Positions 1 to 6,846 of a stretch of DNA of 12,605 nucleotides are shown piece after piece. A program made the translations under genes and the position numbers. The notes under the pieces were generated by a model, which saw nothing but the letters and a program-made list of their open reading frames with translations, had not been told where the DNA came from and ran no database searches. Each line of letters begins with the position of its first letter. Positions within the stretch are counted from its first letter, which is position 1. The stretch spans positions 1 to 12,605 of the forward strand of contig DITM01000051.1 in the NCBI GenBank assembly GCA_002422845.1, in the 5' to 3' direction. The DNA is from Candidatus Paracaedibacteraceae bacterium UBA6184. GTDB taxonomy: Bacteria > Pseudomonadota > Alphaproteobacteria > UBA6184.

Positions 1-134
1 TAAAAAAGTAAACCACTTTAACAACGAATAAAACCAAAGGAATACTACCACTTACACACGAAATCATTTCAATTTCAGTCTCAAACCTTACCCCTCCCAC
101 GCCGAAGGTGGGTTCAAAACATACACCCCAACCT

Positions 135-156
135 AATGGATGCAACGTCACGTTGC
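135..156 (+). repeat. Dispersed hairpin repeat, copy A
   Basis: AATGGAT is followed by GCAACG-TCA-CGTTGC (142-156), a perfect 6-bp stem with a 3-base loop. Copies with the same upstream word and the same stem/loop geometry but different bases lie at 7661-7675 and 12541-12555. The bases differ in pairs, so the stem is preserved. The family is not one I can name. Confidence 0.65.
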
Positions 157-205
157 TGGGTCAAAATTCCCCTCACTCGTATTTCTTAATAAGACATCTC
201 ACAAC

Positions 206-270
206 ACATCGGATCTAATCCAATGGGTTTCAAAACACTCTTCCCACAAATTCCCCTCGTGTTCTTATAA
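206..270 (+). repeat. Degenerate second copy of the leader repeat unit
   Basis: This stretch resembles the unit at 133-190: a (T/C)CTAAT word, then ATGG, then AAATTCCCCTC, then a TTCTTA word. The hairpin itself is not preserved here. Its first 14 bases match 7638-7651 exactly; there the intact hairpin follows 9 bases later. The boundaries are approximate. Confidence 0.45.
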
Positions 271-388
271 CACGCCTTCAATCAACACGCCCTCACCTGT
301 CAAAGAAATATTTTACCTATTAAGCTTTTATAAACGAACATACTCTATGCTGATCTTTAAATAAGTTAGGGTAGGTTAAAAAAATATC

Positions 389-2569
389 ATGTCATTTTTA
401 CGCAAAATAAAAAATTTTTGGAAAAGCCATAATCTTCATTTTAATATTATTACTGCATCTCTGGCTTTATTAATAGGGTCTAATGGACTCATTATTTTTT
501 ACTCCTATTTTACAAACCGTGCTGCAGTTATGAATTTTTCTAAAGACATCATGTCTCAAATCAGTGAAAAATCAATTTCAAAAAGCGCAGATTACTTAGA
601 AAGCGCAAAAAAAATTACCGTTCTCAGCCAAAGAATGATTACAAAGCCCGAAGAAATTGACATGGAATCCAACCCAAAACTGTATGAATATTTAGCAAAC
701 GTTGTGGCTGAATACCCCCATATTGACAGCATGTATGCTGGATCAGAGAAAGGGGATCTTTTATATGTGGAAATGATTCGCCCTGGCCGGGACTATTTTT
801 TTAAAAACGATGCCGCCAAAAAACTACCTGGCAATATTAAATTTATCGTACAAACGATCAAACGAAGCGTGGCTGAACCAATACAAACCTATTATTATTT
901 AGATGTGAATAAACACGTTCTTTTAAAAGAAACGCTTACTAAATTTGATTATGACCCCCGAACTCGTGAATGGTATACGAATGTGGCTCAATCACGCCAA
1001 TTTAATTGGAGCAATATTTATATTTTTGCCATTTATAACATTCCTGGGATTACTGCATCTGCGCCGTTAAGTTCCGGAGATAGTAATGGAGATGGATTTT
1101 TTGGAGTTATTGGTACAGATTTAACTTTAGGGGGCTATTCACAATTCCTAGCCTCAGCTCAAATTAGCGAAAAAAGCCTTGTCTTTATTTTCAACGGTAC
1201 TGGTGAAGTGATTGCACACCCAGATCCCAAAAAAGGATTGCTCATTCAAGGCACTGACATTAAAGCACAAATGGTACAATCCTTGGATCGTAAAGAGATT
1301 GTAAAGGCCTACGATCTATTTACTAAAACAAAAGAACCTTTGCTCATTTTTGAAGAACAAGGCACTGAATATATTGGCAGTTTTACACGATTCCCAGCAG
1401 ACTTCCCCTATGAATGGTATCTTTGTATTGTTGCACCTTCCGATGAGTTTGTAGGATTCATTAATCGAAGTTACCAAAACAATCTGATGATGGCCATAAC
1501 AATACTTATTTTATCTGCGTTCTTTATTTACTATTTATCACGACGTATCTCAAGACCTATCGTATTTTTATCGCAAGAAATAAAACGACTCCAAAACTTT
1601 GATATGTCGGGCAATCTAGATTTCACATCTAACGTTGCAGAAATTCAGTCGATTCGCGATGCGATGGCAGCATTAAAGAAAAGCTTAACTTCGTTTGGTA
1701 AGTTTATGCCTAAAGCATTGGTGCAAAAACTGATTGCAAAAGGCGTTGATATTAAACTCGGTGGTAAAGAAAAAGAACTCTCTCTATTCTTTTCTGACAT
1801 CGTTTCGTTCACGTCTATTTCTGAAAGTATGGGGGCAGAAAAACTTGCTCTACACTTATCTGAATACTTAAACGAACTGTCTCATATTATTATGGAAACT
1901 GGCGGCACCATTGATAAGTATATTGGCGATGCAATTATGGCCTTCTGGGGCGCGCCCATCAATGACCAGAACCACGCTTTTCATGCATGTCACACGGCAT
2001 TAATGTGTCAAAAACGTTTGGTTGAATTAAACCGCAAATGGACAATGGAAGGCAAACCTGTATTTTTGACTCGCATTGGTTTGCATGCTCAAAGTGTTAT
2101 TGTTGGAAATATCGGATCTGAAGAACGTATGAACTATACTGTTCTTGGTGATGGTGTGAACTTAGCTGCCCGCTTAGAAGGCGTTAACAAACGCTATGGC
2201 ACCAGCATTATGGCCAGCGGTGTAATGTATGAAAAACTGAAAACTAAATTTTTATTCCGCCCTGTCGATGTTGTTGCAGTAAAAGGAAAAAATGAAAGCA
2301 TCGTTATCTATGAATTAATGGCTCAATTGGTTGATGAACCCGCACTTCTACCGTCTGAACATACGATGGAATTAGCAACAGCAACAACAAAAGCGTTCAA
2401 AGTTTACTTAGAACAACGTTGGGATGAGGCGTTAGAGTTTATTGAGGGTGGATTGAAAAAGGCTCCTGAAGATACTGTGCTTAACCTTCTTGCTGAACGG
2501 TGCCGCAACTTTAAAGCAAATCCTCCTGGCGAAAAATGGGATGGATCTGTTCACCTAACTACAAAATAG
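389..2569 (+). CDS. Membrane-bound class III adenylate cyclase with dCache sensor and HAMP domain
   Basis: This protein of 726 residues should convert ATP to cAMP in response to an extracytoplasmic ligand. Order of parts: TM1 at about 18-41; a periplasmic dCache-like region at about 45-360 with the signature DPRTREWY (189-196); TM2 at about 366-383; HAMP at about 384-436; class III catalytic domain at about 460-645. Metal-binding aspartates are D470 (FFSDIVSFT) and D514 (YIGDA). Substrate-selecting residues appear to be K510 and T584, an adenylate-type Lys/Thr pair as in class IIIb enzymes. The transition-state pair is N591 and R595 (GDGVNLAARLE). The C-terminal tail (about 665-726) has a TPR-like helix pair and the PPGEKWDG ending common in this cyclase family. 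The best upstream purine run (AGG at 373-375) is 13 bases from the ATG, so initiation looks weak. The gene stands alone and converges with the exporter downstream. Cyclase activity is well supported; the ligand is unknown. Confidence 0.93.
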   Translation: MSFLRKIKNFWKSHNLHFNIITASLALLIGSNGLIIFYSYFTNRAAVMNFSKDIMSQISEKSISKSADYLESAKKITVLSQRMITKPEEIDMESNPKLYEYLANVVAEYPHIDSMYAGSEKGDLLYVEMIRPGRDYFFKNDAAKKLPGNIKFIVQTIKRSVAEPIQTYYYLDVNKHVLLKETLTKFDYDPRTREWYTNVAQSRQFNWSNIYIFAIYNIPGITASAPLSSGDSNGDGFFGVIGTDLTLGGYSQFLASAQISEKSLVFIFNGTGEVIAHPDPKKGLLIQGTDIKAQMVQSLDRKEIVKAYDLFTKTKEPLLIFEEQGTEYIGSFTRFPADFPYEWYLCIVAPSDEFVGFINRSYQNNLMMAITILILSAFFIYYLSRRISRPIVFLSQEIKRLQNFDMSGNLDFTSNVAEIQSIRDAMAALKKSLTSFGKFMPKALVQKLIAKGVDIKLGGKEKELSLFFSDIVSFTSISESMGAEKLALHLSEYLNELSHIIMETGGTIDKYIGDAIMAFWGAPINDQNHAFHACHTALMCQKRLVELNRKWTMEGKPVFLTRIGLHAQSVIVGNIGSEERMNYTVLGDGVNLAARLEGVNKRYGTSIMASGVMYEKLKTKFLFRPVDVVAVKGKNESIVIYELMAQLVDEPALLPSEHTMELATATTKAFKVYLEQRWDEALEFIEGGLKKAPEDTVLNLLAERCRNFKANPPGEKWDGSVHLTTK

Positions 2570-2576
2570 CTAGGTG
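2552..2576. terminator. Hairpin between convergent genes, possible bidirectional terminator
   Basis: CACCTA (2552-2557) pairs with TAGGTG (2571-2576). After one A-C mismatch, CTA (2559-2561) pairs with TAG (2567-2569), leaving a 5-base loop. The inner stem contains the cyclase stop codon. There is no U-run on either side, so it is not a canonical intrinsic terminator. Its position in the 13-base gap between two converging genes suggests a role in ending or protecting both transcripts. Confidence 0.4.
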
Positions 2577-2582
2577 TTAACG

Positions 2583-3785
2583 TTAAGCTACAGATGTCCG
2601 CTTGGAAATTTTGAGTGAAATCAAACTCAATACAATAAATAAAATAATCCCGGCGGACAACACCCCTAAAATCGGAAACGGGGTTTGGTTAAATACACAT
2701 CCTGCGGTGTAAATATAAGCAGCCATTGCCATGTTTCGAATCACAGATGCCAATGATGAAACAGTACCCGCTTTTGTTGGGAATGTTTCAAACGTCTTTG
2801 CCATAACAGTCGGTAAAATAAACGGTATTGCTGAGTTATAAAATAACATCACAATCATTGTATTAAAGGGATTAGATGAAAGGATTCCCATAAAAATTCC
2901 AGACATAACCATCAAAGCGCAAAATGCTGAAACGATCCCACACCACAATGTTTTATTAATGCCCAATACTTTAACGATCCCTTGATAGGCAATGCCTGCA
3001 ATGAATTGAAATAACAACGGCGTAATAAAATAATATACATACGATGCCGGCTCTAACCCAAAGTAATTAATATAGATAAAGGGGCTATATGCGATAAACG
3101 CCATAAACGCACCCATAAATACAGAGGGGATTAATGCATTAACAAAAAAAGCGGGCTTCGTTAAAATCGTTTTTGCATCGTTAAAAATATTTAAAAATGA
3201 TAAGGAAGACGTTTCTTTTTCTTTTGTTTCTGGAAGTGTAAAAAATAGTATAATTGATACCCCTAACAACACAACAGCTAAACAAATAAAAACAGCCGGC
3301 CATCCAAAGTGACGATATACTTTTTCACCCATAAACGGGGCAACCCCCAAAGCAACCGGAAATAAAAACGTTGCGATGCCAAGTACCTGTGCTTTTTTAA
3401 CGCCAGTGTACACATCCGACAATATCGTGGTAACCATTACAAAAATGACACCCGATGCGGCGCCTTGCAATGTTCTAGCCATCGTAAAAAATACTACGTC
3501 TGTTGCAAGCGAACAGAAATAAGTTGCAAGTGTAAATCCAAACATCGCAGATATAAATAATCGTCTGCGACCAAAGTGATCTGACAAAATTCCAGAAAAG
3601 AATCCAAAGATCGCACTTGCAACAATATTCAAACTTAAACTTACTTGGATACTTGTTTCAGTGGTACAAAACTCTTTAACCATTGCTGGTAATGCGGGTA
3701 AAAACATATCTAAGGACGCAGCAGCTAAGGGCATAGTCGCGATTAACACTACGATAGTCATGGGGTGCAAAGATTGGATTTTCAT
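2583..3785 (-). CDS. MFS drug-resistance transporter, Bcr/CflA family
   Basis: This 400-residue inner-membrane protein has about 12 hydrophobic segments, the normal size for Bcr/CflA drug:H+ antiporters. The first helix ends with the family hallmark SLDMFLPALPAM (D26 in TM1). Loop 2-3 carries MFS motif A, G65-x3-D69-x2-G72-R73-R74-R75. TM4 has R104 followed by QG (107-108). TM5 has a diverged motif C (G147, P150, G153), expected for 12-helix antiporters. A central cytoplasmic loop near 187-200 (PETKEKET) separates the halves. The start is ATG with AAGAG about 6 bases upstream. The gene is monocistronic: it converges with the cyclase and is divergent from tRNA-Thr. The substrate cannot be read from sequence; members export bicyclomycin, chloramphenicol, sulfonamide or small metabolites. 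Confidence 0.9.
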   Translation of the reverse strand: MKIQSLHPMTIVVLIATMPLAAASLDMFLPALPAMVKEFCTTETSIQVSLSLNIVASAIFGFFSGILSDHFGRRRLFISAMFGFTLATYFCSLATDVVFFTMARTLQGAASGVIFVMVTTILSDVYTGVKKAQVLGIATFLFPVALGVAPFMGEKVYRHFGWPAVFICLAVVLLGVSIILFFTLPETKEKETSSLSFLNIFNDAKTILTKPAFFVNALIPSVFMGAFMAFIAYSPFIYINYFGLEPASYVYYFITPLLFQFIAGIAYQGIVKVLGINKTLWCGIVSAFCALMVMSGIFMGILSSNPFNTMIVMLFYNSAIPFILPTVMAKTFETFPTKAGTVSSLASVIRNMAMAAYIYTAGCVFNQTPFPILGVLSAGIILFIVLSLISLKISKRTSVA

Positions 3786-3810
3786 AAGAACTCTTTAGAT
3801 TAACTGACTA

Positions 3811-3839
3811 TTAATACATTTATTATTTTAAATAAACAA
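3811..3839 (-). promoter_or_regulatory. Possible sigma-70 promoter of the MFS gene
   Basis: On the minus strand, TTGTTT (3839-3834) is followed after 17 bases by TATTAA (3816-3811), about 25 bases before the ATG at 3785. The surroundings are very AT-rich, so chance matches are easy. Confidence 0.3.
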
Positions 3840-3878
3840 TAAAAAAAAGTATCTTAAATAGAGATTTTTTTCTAGACT

Positions 3879-3907
3879 TTGTACGGTAAAAACGATATTA
3901 ATATTAA
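3879..3907 (+). promoter_or_regulatory. Possible promoter of tRNA-Thr
   Basis: TTGTAC (3879-3884), a 17-base spacer, then TATTAA (3902-3907). Transcription would start near 3914, just before the mature tRNA 5' end at 3917. The position fits a tRNA transcribed with a very short leader; the match to consensus is moderate. Confidence 0.4.
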
Positions 3908-3916
3908 CACAAGCAA

Positions 3917-3992
3917 GCCGATTTAGCTCAGCTGGTAGAGCATCTGATTTGTAATCAGAGGGTCGTTGGTTCGAATCCGACAATCGGCACCA
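3917..3992 (+). tRNA. tRNA-Thr (anticodon UGU)
   Basis: This is a 76-base cloverleaf. The acceptor stem GCCGATT (3917-3923) pairs with AATCGGC (3982-3988), followed by discriminator A and an encoded CCA (3990-3992). The D arm holds AGCTCAGCTGGTAGAGC. The anticodon arm is TCTGA-TTTGTAA-TCAGA, giving anticodon TGT, which reads ACA and other ACN codons. The T arm holds the GGTTCGAATCC core. Every arm is intact. It lies 15 bases upstream of the DUF2948 start, so the primary transcript probably continues into that gene. Confidence 0.97.
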
Positions 3993-4007
3993 TTTTTGGG
4001 GTAAAAA

Positions 4008-4457
4008 ATGAAAAAAAACACCACCTCACCTCATGTGCCTATAAAGTTGCATGCACAACATCATGATCACATTCATGTAATTTCTTCCCACTTGCAAGAT
4101 TCTGTCGTCGCCGCATCTTCCTTTGTTCACGACGCAGATCAACAAACATTTAAATTGCTCAGCAACCGCTTCTGTTGGGAAAAATTTCTGAACCCAGAAG
4201 ATCCAATAAAGGTCAGAGTCCACAGCGGAATTCATTTTGATCACGTATTAAACGTTCGAAAAAAGAATATCCACACTCATCATCCGGAAAAACTTTATAA
4301 TCTGCTCTCGCTTCACGCCACAGAAAATGAAGTCACCCTCCACTTTTCAGGGCAGTCTGAAATTTGTATAGAGGTCAAAGAAATCTCCTGCAAAATGGCA
4401 GATCTTCACGAACCCTACCCCACTCAATTTCTACCCACCCATGTGAACGTTGAGTAA
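4008..4457 (+). CDS. DUF2948 family protein
   Basis: This 149-residue soluble protein has no signal peptide or membrane segment. I recognise it as DUF2948 from three conserved blocks. The first is the N-terminal LHAQHHDHIHVISSHLQDSV (14-33), where relatives have acidic residues in place of several histidines. The second is the NRFCWEKF block (53-60). The third is the C-terminal ADLHEPYPTQFLPTH ending (131-145), which in relatives reads DLgEPWPT...P.H. The family is near-exclusive to Alphaproteobacteria and is often found beside murA and hisD; neither is present here. No biochemical role is established. The start is ATG with GGGG about 7 bases upstream. It probably shares a transcript with tRNA-Thr. 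The His-rich N-terminus (six His within residues 14-27) is unusual and might bind metal, but that is speculation. Confidence 0.85.
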   Translation: MKKNTTSPHVPIKLHAQHHDHIHVISSHLQDSVVAASSFVHDADQQTFKLLSNRFCWEKFLNPEDPIKVRVHSGIHFDHVLNVRKKNIHTHHPEKLYNLLSLHATENEVTLHFSGQSEICIEVKEISCKMADLHEPYPTQFLPTHVNVE

Positions 4458-4623
4458 GCCCGCCAAGGCTCAACTGCATCTGATAAGTGATCAGTGCCCG
4501 TCCTTTAGAGAGCGCAGGTTCGTTTTAAGCAACAGCCGTCCACCCAACTTAAGGTATCAATAAGACGGTGCGTAGTTACATCACCCCTTCCGCACCCCCT
4601 ATGTTATCAACCTCCACTGCTAC
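4458..4623. other. Structured non-coding spacer
   Basis: No gene is seen. Short inverted repeats are present: CTGAT/ATCAG near 4478-4494, CCGTC with GACGG near 4530-4567, and GGTGCG with CGCACC near 4566-4596. The 11-mer GCGCAGGTTCG (4512-4522) recurs in inverted orientation at 12492-12502, in the spacer after ftsI. This suggests shared mobile or repeated modules. Confidence 0.45.
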
Positions 4624-4697
4624 TGGCTCAAGCAAATTGCAGAGCAATTTGATAGCGGCAACCCGCCGCTCTTGGCGCGTAAAGCGCCCTTGAGCCA
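4624..4697 (+). repeat. Cloverleaf-like repeat element, intact copy
   Basis: A closing stem, TGGCTCAAG (4624-4632) with CTTGAGCCA (4689-4697), is 9 bp and encloses three perfect hairpins. These are CAAATTGC/GCAATTTG (4633-4640 with 4644-4651, loop AGA), AGCGGC/GCCGCT (4654-4659 with 4665-4670, loop AACCC) and GGCGC/GCGCC (4674-4678 with 4684-4688, loop GTAAA). Only five bases are unpaired at the junction. It is not a tRNA: there is no anticodon loop geometry, T-arm consensus or CCA. Related sequence lies inverted at 7472-7552. It sits 21 bases past the fliJ stop, between convergent genes, so transcript ending or mRNA protection is possible. Confidence 0.75.
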
Positions 4698-4718
4698 CCT
4701 AATATGATTCCAAATACA

Positions 4719-5117
4719 TTACCTAGAATTTGGTCTAAATAAATCTTCAATCTCTTGAGCCTCCTTTCGCTGATGCTCAACAGCTAACCGACGTTCTATG
4801 TTTTCTAACAACACTTCATATTGCTTTCTTCGTGTAAACAATGCAAATATCTGATCTTTTAAAGATTCATATTCACCATTTTTAGTTTTCAGCAAATGGC
4901 TATACGCCTTTATTTTGTTACTAATACGATCAAAATACTTTGGATTAAAAAATGTTTTATGCAAAGAAACCCCCACTTGCTCACGCTCAAACGTTTCAAG
5001 CAAATGCTCTATTTGCTGCTCCAAATTTAGTTTGTCTCGCAATATTTGGTTCAGCTCTTTTTGCTTTTGCTCGATTTCTGCCTTTGCTTGCTTGATTAAG
5101 ACCAGATACGTTTTCAT
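4719..5117 (-). CDS. fliJ: FliJ-like flagellar export chaperone/stalk protein
   Basis: This 132-residue, highly charged, nearly all-helical protein has long heptad stretches (about 5-60 and 75-125), as expected of the antiparallel coiled coil of FliJ (about 145 residues in enterics). In known systems FliJ sits in the centre of the FliI hexamer and links it to the FlhA export gate. Sequence alone is weakly conserved in this family, so the call rests on position. Its ATG directly abuts the fliI stop codon (TAAATG, no gap). AAAAGG lies 7 bases upstream inside fliI, so translation is probably coupled. The C-terminus ends with an acidic/aromatic EDLF motif. An intact cloverleaf repeat lies just downstream of its stop. 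Confidence 0.75.
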   Translation of the reverse strand: MKTYLVLIKQAKAEIEQKQKELNQILRDKLNLEQQIEHLLETFEREQVGVSLHKTFFNPKYFDRISNKIKAYSHLLKTKNGEYESLKDQIFALFTRRKQYEVLLENIERRLAVEHQRKEAQEIEDLFRPNSR

Positions 5118-6440
5118 TTAAATACCTTTTAGAATTTGGGACAAGCGCTCATTCCCATCGGCGATGCTGGAATGTTCATCGGGCCTCTGATGCAAAAAGG
5201 CTTCAAAGTGCTCGTTCAACTCAATTGCTTTATCCGTATCTGGATCTGTTCCTTTACGATACGCTCCAATTCGGATTAACTCTTCCATATCTTCATACAA
5301 CGCCATATATTTTCTGGCTTTTCGAATCAGATCATTTTCAGCGTCTGAATTACACACCATGACTGTTCTTGAAACACTCTTCAGAATATTAACGGCTGGA
5401 AATCTCCCTCGCTCTGCTATCTTTCGCTCCAAAACAATGTGACCATCCAGGATGCCACGCACGGCATCTGCGATGGGTTCATCCATATCACTACCTTCGA
5501 CCAATACCGAAAACAAACCGGTGATATTCCCTTGCCCTTCAATTCCTGGCCCTGCGCGCTCTAATAGTTTTGGCAGTTCTGCAAACACAGACGGTGTATA
5601 GCCACGTGTGGTTGGTGGCTCTCCAATGGATAAGCCAATCTCACGCTGAGCCAATGCAAATCGCGTTAAGCTATCGATCAAGCACAATACATGTTTACCT
5701 TGATCTCTAAAATACTCCGCAACCGCCATTGTCGTAAATGCACCTTGCCTTCGCACCAACGCAGGTTCATCAGACGTTGCAACAATAACGACGCTACGTC
5801 TTAGACCTTCTTCACCTAAATATTCTTGCAAGAATTCCTGCACTTCACGCCCACGTTCACCGATCAATCCAATCACAATTACATCGGCAGAGGTAAATTT
5901 CGCCATCATTGAAATTAACACCGATTTACCCACGCCCGATCCTGCAAAAATCCCCATACGTTGTCCGTCACAACAGGGCGTAAATGTATTTAACGAACGA
6001 ATCCCAAGATCCAACTTCGCATGCACTCGTCCTCGCTGATGGGCATTCGGCGGCATACTATTAATCTGATAAGGAACAGGGCCGTGTTGCAATGTTCCAA
6101 TACTATCAACAGGCTCACCAAATGCGTTTAAGACTCGGCCCAACCATTTCTCACACGGATAAATACAGTTATCACTGCTGAGCATCTCAATCGATGATCC
6201 AGCTGCGATTCCATCAACTGAACCAAACGGTATTAAAATAGCAAGATGATCTTTAATTGCAGACACCTCTGCACGAATAAACTTACCTTGATCCTTCGCT
6301 ATTTTACAAATGGTACCGATACACACAAACGATGATAATCCTTCAGCTTCAATTCTTAAGCCCACAACTGAACGTACACGCCCAAAAATTCGAACGGGCG
6401 GAATACGTTCAACTAAACTCAGCAACGCACCATCAAGCAT
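5118..6440 (-). CDS. fliI: Flagellum-specific ATP synthase FliI (type III export ATPase)
   Basis: This is the cytoplasmic hexameric ATPase that energises unfolding and export of flagellar rod, hook and filament subunits. With the chosen start it has 440 residues (Salmonella FliI has 456). The Walker A motif is AGSGVGKS (166-173, K172). The GER motif supplies the catalytic glutamate (E195, 23 residues after the Walker lysine as in Salmonella). Walker B is VLCLIDS (D256). The FliI/SctN signature RFALAQREIGLSIGEPPTTR follows at once. The N-terminal beta-barrel and C-terminal helical domain are both present. Start choice: GAAAGG (6452-6447) lies 6 bases before the ATG at 6440 and 3 before the ATG at 6443. 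An in-frame GTG at 6461 has no ribosome-binding site and would add seven residues. The gene is first in a two-gene unit with fliJ. The neighbourhood has no virulence secretion genes, so flagellar use is the better reading. Confidence 0.93.
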   Translation of the reverse strand: MLDGALLSLVERIPPVRIFGRVRSVVGLRIEAEGLSSFVCIGTICKIAKDQGKFIRAEVSAIKDHLAILIPFGSVDGIAAGSSIEMLSSDNCIYPCEKWLGRVLNAFGEPVDSIGTLQHGPVPYQINSMPPNAHQRGRVHAKLDLGIRSLNTFTPCCDGQRMGIFAGSGVGKSVLISMMAKFTSADVIVIGLIGERGREVQEFLQEYLGEEGLRRSVVIVATSDEPALVRRQGAFTTMAVAEYFRDQGKHVLCLIDSLTRFALAQREIGLSIGEPPTTRGYTPSVFAELPKLLERAGPGIEGQGNITGLFSVLVEGSDMDEPIADAVRGILDGHIVLERKIAERGRFPAVNILKSVSRTVMVCNSDAENDLIRKARKYMALYEDMEELIRIGAYRKGTDPDTDKAIELNEHFEAFLHQRPDEHSSIADGNERLSQILKGI

Positions 6441-6846
6441 CATGTACCTTTCAAACAACACTGATTATTATGATGTCAGAACGTTTATAAATGTTTAATA
6501 GCATCGTAAGTTGGACTCGATAAGTTTTGGATCCGATTTACTCAGATACAGATTACACTCTTAAAGGTTACACAGTTCAAGCGTTGATTTGCTCCTGCAC
6601 CCTTTAGGATATACTCAGATAAAGCCCTCAACCTAACAGCTATTTCTGGTCTTATCCTCAACCACAACACAAAGCACCTCCATATCATTTTGAAGATTCA
6701 CACCCTCTTAAGGTACGCCCAAAATCACTCCGTCCTTAAGCAAACGAACTATCAACAGAATAAGGATTTTTAAAAAAATAATCCTTGGCGTATTTTATGA
6801 AACTTTTCTATGGATTTTTGTTCTCTCACATTGTAATCTCTTGCTC
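6441..6846. other. Divergent non-coding spacer between fliI and rlpA
   Basis: About 400 bases hold no gene I can support. Promoters for both flanking genes should be here, but none matches consensus well. Visible: a direct repeat TACTCAGATA (6539-6548 and 6612-6621); recurring CTTAAGG-like words near 6557, 6600 and 6706; and a hairpin AAGGATT (6762-6768) with AATCCTT (6780-6786) around an A-rich loop, about 60 bases before rlpA. Confidence 0.5.

Larger units (their letters stand above)
1..388. other. Non-coding leader with degenerate repeats
   Basis: No convincing gene is visible before the cyclase start at 389. The stretch holds a small hairpin (CCCAC 96-100 with GTGGG 108-112). A first repeat unit at about 133-190 contains hairpin 142-156 and the string AAATTCCCCTC; a second degenerate unit at about 206-270 contains the same string. 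The 14 bases at 206-219 (ACATCGGATCTAAT) recur exactly at 7638-7651 in another spacer. The cyclase promoter should lie in the last 100 bases, but no clear -35/-10 pair stands out. Confidence 0.6.

Noticed and set aside
140..364. Open frame of 74 codons in the left leader
   Set aside because: It starts inside hairpin copy A, has no ribosome-binding site, and its internal KFPS duplication merely reflects the DNA repeat units. No recognisable protein family.
1..388. CRISPR array in the repeat-bearing leader
   Set aside because: Repeat units are degenerate, only two, not regularly spaced, and there are no cas genes.
4026..4244. Minus-strand open frame inside the DUF2948 gene
   Set aside because: Fully covered by a gene with conserved family blocks on the plus strand; no support of its own.
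4624..4697. Cloverleaf as a tRNA or tRNA-like gene
   Set aside because: Arm lengths and loops do not match tRNA: no 7-base anticodon or T loop, no T-arm consensus, no CCA end.
5118..6440. FliI as a virulence type III secretion ATPase (SctN)
   Set aside because: The adjacent FliJ-like gene and absence of any secretion-needle or effector gene favour flagellar use, though the two families are close.
6762..6786. Hairpin before rlpA as an intrinsic terminator or riboswitch
   Set aside because: The stem is AT-rich, the loop is long and A-rich, no U-run follows on the plus strand, and no known riboswitch core is present.
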